This document shows, one piece after another, positions 14,879 to 20,948 of a DNA stretch of 20,948 bases. The DNA lies in NCBI GenBank assembly GCA_045600065.1, contig JAZRXE010000079.1, forward strand, positions 1 to 20,948, read 5' to 3'. Numbering within the stretch: the stretch's first letter is position 1; the number at the start of each line of letters is the position of its first letter. This stretch comes from RGIG2707 sp045600065. GTDB taxonomy: Bacteria > Bacillota > Clostridia > Peptostreptococcales > Anaerovoracaceae. The translations under genes were made by a program, and so were the position numbers. Under the pieces are notes generated by a model. The model was not told the origin of the DNA. It saw only the letters and a program-made list of their open reading frames with translations, and ran no database searches.

Positions 14879-16675
14879 TTATTTGCGGTTCTTTTCGTCG
14901 AATCTGCGTATCTTGGAGGCGGTGGTCTTTTCGAAGGGAAGATCCCTGACAGAGACCTTGTGTATCTGCTTGAACAAGGGCAGCCTGTCGTTGAGCAGGC
15001 TAACCTGCTCCTCCAGCACCTCGGCAGCCTTGTCATGGTCGTATTCCACGCCGAAGACCTCTCTGAAGTAATCCTTGTCCGGATATATGCTGGCTATTAT
15101 GTCCGTATCGTTGCCGTCCGCGTCCTTTTCCGCCCAGACCATGGATTCCTCAACATAGGGTATTGCGGACAGGTAATGTTCCAGCTCCTCGGGGAACACA
15201 TTTTTGCCGTTGGCTGTAATTATGACATTCTTTGCCCTTCCGGTGATATAGATATAGCCTTCCTCATCCACATAGCCCAGATCGCCTGTATAAAACCAGC
15301 CGTCCCTGAGCACACGCGCGGACTCCTCCGGCATATTGTAATAGCCGAGCATGACATTGGGACCTGACAGGCATATCTCACCTATTCCGTCCTCTCCCGG
15401 AGAGTCTATGCGGACCTGCATTCCCGGCAGGAAGCGTCCCACGGAGGCATTGCGCATAAGCGCCCTGTTTTCCGGATTCAGGGCGGCAAGAGGCGAGCAT
15501 TCAGTAAGGCCGTAGCCCTGGACCGCGAAATAACCGAGATCGTTGAAAAAGTCCAGTATCGAAGGATTGATGGCAGCTCCGCCGCTTATCATGAGCCTCA
15601 TGCGGCTTCCGAAGGTCTCATAGATCTCCGAAAGCGCCTTGCGCCGGAGCTCCATTCCGCCGGGGCCCATAAGCTTGAATCTTTGCATTGCCTGTATCAC
15701 ATCCTGCTCTTTGCCCTGCTTTCTGATTTTTTTCCAGATATTGCGGTACAGAGATTCGAAAATCAGGGGTACACCCAGCATGATCGATGGCTGTATCTCT
15801 CTGAGGTTGGAGGGAATATGCTTAAGACCTTCGCAATAAGCAACGGCCGCTCCGCTGTAAAGGGGGACCAGCATGCCGCAAGTGCACTCATAGGTATGAT
15901 GGACAGGAAGAACGCTGAAAAACACATCCTCCTGGCTGACCGCGATGTAAGAGGCTGTCATCATGATATCGCTGCAGATATTGCTCTGGCTGAGCATTAC
16001 GCCCTTGGATATGCCTGTGGTGCCGGAGGTAAAGAGCAGTATCCCCATACCGTCTCTGTCGGGACAGGCATCGATATAGCTGCGCTCTCCTGCCTTTATT
16101 GCCTCTTTGCCTTCCATGCTCAGCCTGCGCAGGGAATACTCAGACTCCGTATGCTGCTGACTGTGCATATTGATCAGATATTTTATTGCCGTGCGGCCCC
16201 CTGCCTTGATCTGAGCAAACATATCGCTGTATTTGCCGGAATAAATAACCGCACTTACCTGAGCCTCGGCGCAGAGCTGTTCAAGCTCCGGAGCGCCCAG
16301 CTCCTTATCCATAGGAACTACGGTGCCCACGCCTCCGGCGATCGCAAGATAGCTCAGCGCCCATTGATAGCAGTTCTCGCCTACAACGGCTATGCGGCTG
16401 CCCCCGAGCCTCAGGCCAAGCAGGGCTGTACCAATGCCGTTGAGGTCTTCAAAGGCCTTTCCATAGGTTATGGATCTGAAATCCTCATCCTTGCTGAAGC
16501 GCTGCATGAATGCCACGTTGTCTTTATAAAGCTCCGCGCTGCTTCGCATCATGTCCTTTAGGTCTCTGATGGGGCGCTTGTCCCTGAAAATAACATATTC
16601 ATCAGAGCTTGCGCTCAGTTCCTTCATGAAATTCTCTGCGCTGAATGCATTCTGCGCATTGGTATTATTATTCAT
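14879..16675 (-). CDS. Long-chain acyl-CoA synthetase (AMP-binding)
   Basis: A 598-aa ANL-superfamily enzyme that activates a fatty acid to acyl-AMP and then to acyl-CoA. Motifs: A3 LLFTSGTTGISKGVML (213-228), A5 QGYGLTE (386-392), A7 YTGD (462-465), hinge and Arg480 in ITGRAKN, and the C-terminal catalytic Lys588 in KTTASKIRR. The length and GLxH-like VLPVHHTYE (256-263) match FadD/long-chain types. The start at 16675 has no clear SD; an internal Met at residue 17 is a less likely alternative. It is divergent from the DUF1836 gene across about 165 bp, with its own promoter at 16776-16804. The acyl-ACP thioesterase lies on the other arm, giving a free-fatty-acid handling block. Confidence 0.9.
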   Translation of the reverse strand: MNNNTNAQNAFSAENFMKELSASSDEYVIFRDKRPIRDLKDMMRSSAELYKDNVAFMQRFSKDEDFRSITYGKAFEDLNGIGTALLGLRLGGSRIAVVGENCYQWALSYLAIAGGVGTVVPMDKELGAPELEQLCAEAQVSAVIYSGKYSDMFAQIKAGGRTAIKYLINMHSQQHTESEYSLRRLSMEGKEAIKAGERSYIDACPDRDGMGILLFTSGTTGISKGVMLSQSNICSDIMMTASYIAVSQEDVFFSVLPVHHTYECTCGMLVPLYSGAAVAYCEGLKHIPSNLREIQPSIMLGVPLIFESLYRNIWKKIRKQGKEQDVIQAMQRFKLMGPGGMELRRKALSEIYETFGSRMRLMISGGAAINPSILDFFNDLGYFAVQGYGLTECSPLAALNPENRALMRNASVGRFLPGMQVRIDSPGEDGIGEICLSGPNVMLGYYNMPEESARVLRDGWFYTGDLGYVDEEGYIYITGRAKNVIITANGKNVFPEELEHYLSAIPYVEESMVWAEKDADGNDTDIIASIYPDKDYFREVFGVEYDHDKAAEVLEEQVSLLNDRLPLFKQIHKVSVRDLPFEKTTASKIRRFDEKNRK

Positions 16676-16775
16676 TATATCCGATACCCGTACTGATTCG
16701 GGTCTGCATACTTAAAGAAATAGCTCCTCTGAAGCTTCCATAAAAAAAATAAATGCTTACATAGTATTGAAAACG

Positions 16776-16804
16776 ATATTATCACATATTTCTTACGAGG
16801 TCAA
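16776..16804 (-). promoter_or_regulatory. Promoter of the acyl-CoA synthetase gene
   Basis: Read on minus: TTGACC (-35, 16804-16799), 17-bp spacer, TAATAT (-10, 16781-16776), with an extra TGTGA just upstream of the -10. The leader is about 95 nt and holds a short ACCCG/CGGGT stem (16686-16703). Confidence 0.7.
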
Positions 16805-16806
16805 GC

Positions 16807-16835
16807 TTTACAATCAGCTCCTGCTGTGCTATATT
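16807..16835 (+). promoter_or_regulatory. Extended -10 promoter driving a leaderless DUF1836 transcript
   Basis: TTTACA (-35, 16807-16812), exact 17-bp spacer ending in TGC, TATATT (-10, 16830-16835): an extended -10 promoter. The predicted start, 7 nt past the -10, falls on the A of the ATG at 16842. Its -35 lies 2 bp from the -35 of the divergent acyl-CoA synthetase promoter. Confidence 0.65.
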
Positions 16836-16841
16836 TCAATT

Positions 16842-17354
16842 ATGATCAACGAAACCTTAGCAGAAAATCTCATACCCAAATTTCACATACTCAGGTGGAA
16901 CGAGCTGCCCGACATAGGGCTGTATATGGAACAGGTGCTCACTCTGATCGAAAACAACCTGGGCCGTTTTTTCAGTGACATGGGCGAGACTCCCCTTACC
17001 AAAAGCATGGTCAACAACTATGTCAAGGCAAAGCTGGTAGAGGCGCCTATTTCCAAAAAATACAGCCGCATGGCGGTGGCTTCGATTATCGTGATCTACA
17101 TATTAAAGACCTGTTATACCACAGATGATATGTCCCAGATCATGAAAATGGGCCTTACCATTATGCCTGATGATCCCGGAACCATATACGACCGTTTCTG
17201 CACTGCCGTTGAAAATGCCGTCAACGATGTTTTCTCCGGTATGGCACGCTTTGCCAATCAGAAGATACCCGGCAGGGAAAAGAAATATCTGCTGGATAAC
17301 TTCGCCTTCAGCTTCGCCTGCAAATACTACGTCCACAAAACATTTCTGCATTAG
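16842..17354 (+). CDS. DUF1836 domain protein, candidate HTH regulator
   Basis: A 170-aa protein. The family pattern is clear: LRWNELPDIGLYMEQVLTLI (18-37), then LTKSMVNNYVKAKLVEAP (52-69) and KKYSRMAVASIIVIYILK. The central part looks like a MerR/winged-helix DNA-binding segment, and the C-terminal half is helical. DUF1836 proteins are common in Bacillota and their function is not established to my knowledge; transcriptional regulation is inferred from the HTH-like core. An upstream in-frame ATG at 16767 would add 25 residues outside the family pattern and would start inside the divergent promoter, so I reject it. There is no SD before 16842, consistent with leaderless translation. Placed 29 bp before the acyl-ACP thioesterase gene and divergent from the acyl-CoA synthetase. 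Confidence 0.82.
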   Translation: MINETLAENLIPKFHILRWNELPDIGLYMEQVLTLIENNLGRFFSDMGETPLTKSMVNNYVKAKLVEAPISKKYSRMAVASIIVIYILKTCYTTDDMSQIMKMGLTIMPDDPGTIYDRFCTAVENAVNDVFSGMARFANQKIPGREKKYLLDNFAFSFACKYYVHKTFLH

Positions 17355-17383
17355 CGCACAGTTATCAAATATCGGACAGTATC

Positions 17384-18106
17384 ATGAACAACAACTTAAC
17401 TATCGATCAGAAAATAATGCTCAGCCACTGCGGCAACGGACTGCAGCTGAGCCTGCCTGCGGCGGCGGACATGTTTATGGACATGGCAAGCCTCCACGAT
17501 TACACTTTGGGCAGCGGCAGCGAAGCCCTGAAAAGCCGTGGAATGCAATGGGTAGCCGTAAAAACGCAGATCAGAATATACAGAATGCCCTCGCTTTACG
17601 AGGATGTGCAGCTTAAAACCTGGCCCAAGATCTCCGGAAAGCTGAGAGTGGAGCGAAACTACAGCATAAAAAACGGAGAAGAGCTGCTTGTAAGCGGCCG
17701 CACCCAGTGGATAGTGATGGACGACAACAAAAAGATCCATCCCCTGTCCGAAGCGACCCCCGAGGGCTTTGTGCCTCTGGATGAAATCCAGTTCGAAGAG
17801 CCCTTCCCGACGATACACAAGGATTTTTCCGGCTGTCCCCTGCTGGGCACCCATCTTGCAAGCACCTCGGATATCGATTTCGTCGGTCATATGAACAATG
17901 TGGCATACATCAGAGCCCTGCTGAGCATGTTCAGCGTGGAAGAGCTCAAGGCCAGACCCGTCAGAGAACTGACCATCAATTACAACGCCTACTGCTACCG
18001 CGGAGACACTCTTTATTTTTACGGCAGGCAGACCGATACAGGCATGGAGATCGCCGCTAAGCTGGAAGACGGAACCGATGTGATCATGGCTGCTATAAGC
18101 TATTGA
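17384..18106 (+). CDS. Acyl-ACP thioesterase (FatA/FatB-type)
   Basis: A 240-aa double-hotdog enzyme that hydrolyses acyl-ACP to free fatty acid, ending chain elongation. The catalytic segment DIDFVGHMNNVAYI (163-176) matches the family D-x-D-x3-H-x-N-N-x3-Y pattern. The first hotdog carries the helix segment around MDMASLHDYTLG and the strand GMQWVAVKTQIRIYRMP (53-69). The SD is weak (CGGAC). It lies 29 bp after the DUF1836 gene without a promoter between, so the two are likely co-transcribed. A strong terminator follows. With the divergent acyl-CoA synthetase it could set up release and re-activation of fatty acids. Confidence 0.9.
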   Translation: MNNNLTIDQKIMLSHCGNGLQLSLPAAADMFMDMASLHDYTLGSGSEALKSRGMQWVAVKTQIRIYRMPSLYEDVQLKTWPKISGKLRVERNYSIKNGEELLVSGRTQWIVMDDNKKIHPLSEATPEGFVPLDEIQFEEPFPTIHKDFSGCPLLGTHLASTSDIDFVGHMNNVAYIRALLSMFSVEELKARPVRELTINYNAYCYRGDTLYFYGRQTDTGMEIAAKLEDGTDVIMAAISY

Positions 18107-18132
18107 TCAGAATAAGTGTAATAAGTGTAAAT

Positions 18133-18177
18133 AACCCCGAGAACGCATATCAACATCTCGGGGTTTTCGTATTTTTT
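18133..18177 (+). terminator. Terminator after the acyl-ACP thioesterase gene
   Basis: AACCCCGAGA (18133-18142) and TCTCGGGGTT (18156-18165) form a perfect 10-bp stem with a 13-nt loop, followed by TTTTCGTATTTTTT. A 9-bp tandem repeat AATAAGTGT x2 (18111-18128) precedes it. Confidence 0.85.
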
Positions 18178-18190
18178 CTGAAACCTTTTA

Positions 18191-18199
18191 TGCTATAAT
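18191..18199 (+). promoter_or_regulatory. Extended -10 promoter of the large orphan gene
   Basis: TGCTATAAT: a perfect TATAAT (18194-18199) with the TGn extension. No good -35 is present (only T-rich DNA at 18171-18177 shared with the terminator tail), as expected for extended -10 promoters. A second TGTTAATAT-like site follows about 15 bp on. The leader is about 60 nt. Confidence 0.6.
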
Positions 18200-18267
18200 A
18201 ATGTGTTAATATCAGAAGATAATACATCCGTTTATTAATAAAAACAGAACAGAAAGCAGGATATACC

Positions 18268-20948
18268 ATGCCATTCGAAGAACTGAAACAATTACTGGCC
18301 GAGATCGCAAACACACCTTACGAGAAGGAATATCAGAGGCTGTGCACAGCTCTGATCGGCCTGCTGCAATCCACAGAGCAGGACAAGCTTCCGGAGCTGA
18401 GGGAACTGTCGCAGCAAGCCTGCAGTACCCTGCCTCCGTCTTTCACCAGCCTCTATTACAGAGAGCTGGCAAAACCCGAGAATGAAGCCGCCGTGAACAA
18501 GCTGTTCGGGAAACCCCTCCAGCTCACCGTTACGGGCTTGAGCGGCCTGATATCTGAGGCGGAAATAAAATCCAGCTCCGAAAAGATCGATACGCTGATC
18601 CAAAGTGAGATCCTGCTGCTGTCAAATGTCGCTTCCGACGATTCGGAAAAGCTGTACGCTGCGGTAGCCAGATCGATCGACATTCTGGATGATGATTTTC
18701 AAACACGGTTCTTTGAGGAGCTGAAAAAGCCGGCAAACAGGAGGATCGCTGAGCAGCTGTACAGCACTGCCGTAGAAAACACAGAAACAGCGCTTAAAAA
18801 TTACCGGACAGCCAGGAACATCCAGCCGCGCAAGCAGAATGAGATCAACAAAAGCAACAGTAAACTGAGAGAGACTTTTGCTCTGGCAGCCAGGTTCAGC
18901 GAAGCCTGTGAGAGAGACACCGGCATCGAAAACAGCATGGATGACCGGCTGACCAATGTTTACTTCTCCGAAGGAAGCCCATTAAGGGGCATAAGCCTGA
19001 ATAAGGCTCCGCAGATCAGAACACACATAGAGGGGATAAAGAACCAAAAAAACGAAGACAGAAAAAGAGAAATCAGACAGCGTGCCGCAGAAAAGGACAA
19101 TGCGATACTGGCAGACCTGGAAAAGGCTCTGGACCAGGCGGCAGAAAGACAGGACGAAAAGATTGCCGAAGCCCTTCAGACGGCGATCATGGCTAAAGAG
19201 GATGCGGCGTACCGGAGAAGGCAGTTCGATGCCGCGCGCCTGGATTCCGCCGTAGATCGCATACTTCAGGATCCGGGCCTTTCCAAAGACTCCCTGACAG
19301 CGGGCATGGTGCGCGTCTACAAAGCAGCCGAAATGGATGCCATAGTCCGGAACAAGACCGGCCTGGAGGAAAGGGAAAAAACTTCATACGCGAAACATTT
19401 CAAAGACCTGGTATCTTTACATGACGAGCAGCCCACAGCGAGCAATATAACGACCAAAGCCATACTGAGCCGGTATTTTGCTGCGCGTGGCAAGGTGGGC
19501 AGAAGCTTGCTCAACCCCATCATCAGCAGCTCTGAGGATCTGAAGGCAAAAGCCGATGCAGCCAGTGCTCTGAATCTTTCAGTCGAGCAGATCCGGAATA
19601 AATTTGACGAACTGAAAAATACGGAAGCCCCTTCTTCCGAAGACCTGCGCACGTTCGGAAAACAGCTGTCCGATGCATGGAAACAGGCAGATCTGCGTCC
19701 CAATGCAACCGATTGGATCGAAGCGCTGCATGCGGTGATGAATGAAGCACAAGCGAAATACCTTTGGGAGAACGATCTGTGGGATTCCATGGATTATCCC
19801 GAAGATCAACTTGTTACATCACTGATCGTGGGCAGTCAGATCAACTGCCGCATGAAGAAGATCAACGACGCTTGGTATGACAAGCATTTCGAAGAAGCAG
19901 CCGAACAAATAAAGGATCTTCGGGATCTGTGGAACCGGTCAGCCGGACGGCTGACCAGCGACGATCTCCGGAATTTCCGCGCAGAGCTTGCTCAGGTCTA
20001 TTTGCAGGGTTCCGCTGATTACGGAGAGAGATTCGACCGTGTCGTCGGGGACGCACTGCTGAACAAAGATCCGTTCGGACTGGAAGGAGAGATATATTCC
20101 CAGCGCTTTTCCAAGGGTCTGGCTGTACTGAATGCCGTTCCCTCCGAAAAAAAATCCTCCGCCGTAAACGATTACATCAGCCGATGTGCCGAAAGTCTGA
20201 CGGACATGCTCGCTGAAACAGAAAAGATCAAAGCTTCTCCGATCTACGGCAGCAGCGTACTGGTCTCATCGAAAACACCCATGCTTGGCACCTGGTACAG
20301 AAATCTCTCTATCCAATATGAGGGAGGATTCACACAGAGATTCTTCGAAGCGGCAGAACGCCGTCCCGAAGCCCTGAAATGTCTCGTGTCCGCATTGCTG
20401 AGCGAAATGGATAACTGGGAGAAAATATATGCAGACAGAAAAAAGAAAATTGCTGAGGAGCGAGAGAATGATCCGACATACATAGATAAGGACTTCAATG
20501 AATTCGCCAAGAAGAATCTGGATAAATTCGCCAAGACTTTCCATCATGCAGTTCTGGCAGCATCCCGCGAGGGCATGGGTGCGGAGGATTGGGGCCGGAT
20601 CGCCCTGCAGTATCAAAAATACCTGACAGAATACACGAAAGAGACCGGGATGGATCCCCAGATCGTAAGCAGCGCTCTGGCAGAAGATCTGCGCTCAAAT
20701 CCCTCCCTGACTGCCCAGATCGAGCTGATCCAGGGCTTAAAAACCCAAAAAGAGAAGACCGAGCCTCAGGCTGCAGGTTCAGACACTCAGCCGCAGGCTG
20801 CAGGTTCAGACACTCAGCCTCAGGCTGCTGCACCTAAGACTCAGCCTCAGGCTGCCGAGCCAGCTTTTACAAAGCCCTTCATCATTAGCCCGCAGAACAC
20901 CACAGACATCAATACCCGCATCCGGGCAAAGTCGGATCGTAGCCATGT
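18268..20948 (+). CDS. Large helical protein of unknown family (3' end outside window)
   Basis: An uninterrupted frame of 893 codons, open at the right edge. Start ATG with SD-like GCAGGA (18256-18261). I do not recognise a family. No signal peptide, membrane segment, nucleotide-binding P-loop, protease or nuclease motif was found by eye. The composition is Glu/Lys/Ala/Leu-rich and mostly helical. Layout: residues 32-80 and 117-165 are a degenerate gapless duplication sharing an F-x3-[FY]-[FY]-x-E-L-x-K-P-x-N core. Residues about 252-331 are a highly charged helix, likely coiled coil. The middle (about 400-700) has Trp-containing helices, and FTQRFFE (688-694) echoes FQTRFFE (144-150). Residues 833-863 are a 9-residue PQAAGSDTQ-type tandem linker, after which a new segment (EPAFTKPFIISP) begins. 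It has its own promoter and follows a terminator, so it is a separate unit. It may be a scaffold, surface or cytoskeletal-like protein, but no function can be assigned. Confidence 0.85.
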   Translation, partial: MPFEELKQLLAEIANTPYEKEYQRLCTALIGLLQSTEQDKLPELRELSQQACSTLPPSFTSLYYRELAKPENEAAVNKLFGKPLQLTVTGLSGLISEAEIKSSSEKIDTLIQSEILLLSNVASDDSEKLYAAVARSIDILDDDFQTRFFEELKKPANRRIAEQLYSTAVENTETALKNYRTARNIQPRKQNEINKSNSKLRETFALAARFSEACERDTGIENSMDDRLTNVYFSEGSPLRGISLNKAPQIRTHIEGIKNQKNEDRKREIRQRAAEKDNAILADLEKALDQAAERQDEKIAEALQTAIMAKEDAAYRRRQFDAARLDSAVDRILQDPGLSKDSLTAGMVRVYKAAEMDAIVRNKTGLEEREKTSYAKHFKDLVSLHDEQPTASNITTKAILSRYFAARGKVGRSLLNPIISSSEDLKAKADAASALNLSVEQIRNKFDELKNTEAPSSEDLRTFGKQLSDAWKQADLRPNATDWIEALHAVMNEAQAKYLWENDLWDSMDYPEDQLVTSLIVGSQINCRMKKINDAWYDKHFEEAAEQIKDLRDLWNRSAGRLTSDDLRNFRAELAQVYLQGSADYGERFDRVVGDALLNKDPFGLEGEIYSQRFSKGLAVLNAVPSEKKSSAVNDYISRCAESLTDMLAETEKIKASPIYGSSVLVSSKTPMLGTWYRNLSIQYEGGFTQRFFEAAERRPEALKCLVSALLSEMDNWEKIYADRKKKIAEERENDPTYIDKDFNEFAKKNLDKFAKTFHHAVLAASREGMGAEDWGRIALQYQKYLTEYTKETGMDPQIVSSALAEDLRSNPSLTAQIELIQGLKTQKEKTEPQAAGSDTQPQAAGSDTQPQAAAPKTQPQAAEPAFTKPFIISPQNTTDINTRIRAKSDRSH
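20764..20856 (+). repeat. In-frame 27-bp tandem repeat in the large orphan gene
   Basis: Three full 27-bp units (20764-20790, 20791-20817, 20818-20844) and a 12-bp partial unit, encoding PQAAGSDTQ, PQAAGSDTQ, PQAAAPKTQ and PQAA. Units 1 and 2 differ by one silent base (CCT/CCG). It forms a flexible Pro/Ala/Gln linker and could vary in copy number by slippage. Confidence 0.9.

Noticed and set aside
15683..16561. A 292-codon plus frame opposite the acyl-CoA synthetase gene
   Set aside because: The minus frame carries all ANL motifs; this plus frame has no recognisable feature.
16767..16841. Upstream start for the DUF1836 gene adding 25 residues
   Set aside because: It would begin inside the divergent promoter region; the added residues lie outside the family pattern and there is no ribosome site.
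20764..20856. CRISPR-like direct repeats
   Set aside because: The units are adjacent with no spacers, are in frame and encode a repeated peptide.

Overview
The window looks like chromosomal DNA of a Bacillota (Firmicutes) anaerobe, most likely a gut-type Clostridia member. The reasons are AGGAGG-type ribosome binding sites, a DUF1836 protein, a pair of U32-family RNA-modification proteins, a Clostridia-style lipoprotein signal (MKKLLAMLLVLAMVISMAACG), frequent AGA and ATA codons, and a base composition that looks close to 50% GC. No tRNA, rRNA, CRISPR array, insertion sequence or phage gene is visible. The genus cannot be named from sequence alone.

Layout. (1) 1-2388: two divergent U32-family proteins. 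One is a left-truncated RlhA/DUF3656-type protein on minus, the other a TrhP/YegQ-type protein on plus. They share a 47-bp promoter region carrying interleaved inverted repeats. (2) 2423-6280: a terminator, then three tandem paralogous 12-TM MFS transporters with no spacing between them, closed by a bidirectional terminator. (3) 6343-9196, minus: an operon of a small coiled-coil protein, an FkbM-type methyltransferase and a MATE exporter, with a good promoter at 9168-9196. (4) 9246-9692, plus: Dtd, D-aminoacyl-tRNA deacylase. (5) 9783-14664, minus: a binding-protein ABC importer operon (lipoprotein, ATPase, fused double permease) ending in a HAD phosphatase. Its promoter is strong, and a hairpin after the lipoprotein gene probably reduces downstream expression. 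(6) 14704-14878: back-to-back hairpins and a REP-like element. (7) 14879-18176: a fatty-acid block. A long-chain acyl-CoA synthetase (minus) is divergent from a DUF1836 HTH-like protein and an acyl-ACP thioesterase (plus). The promoters are back-to-back and the DUF1836 transcript is predicted to be leaderless. (8) 18268-20948, plus: an open frame of at least 893 codons with no recognisable family, running off the right edge.

How the parts work together. The acyl-ACP thioesterase and acyl-CoA synthetase would release and re-activate fatty acids, with the DUF1836 protein as a candidate local regulator. The ABC importer plus terminal HAD phosphatase suggests uptake of a phosphorylated or phosphate-linked solute as an alternative to the usual iron annotation of this transporter class. 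The most novel item is the large helical orphan protein at the right edge. It has a degenerate N-terminal duplication, a long charged helix and a 9-residue tandem-repeat linker.
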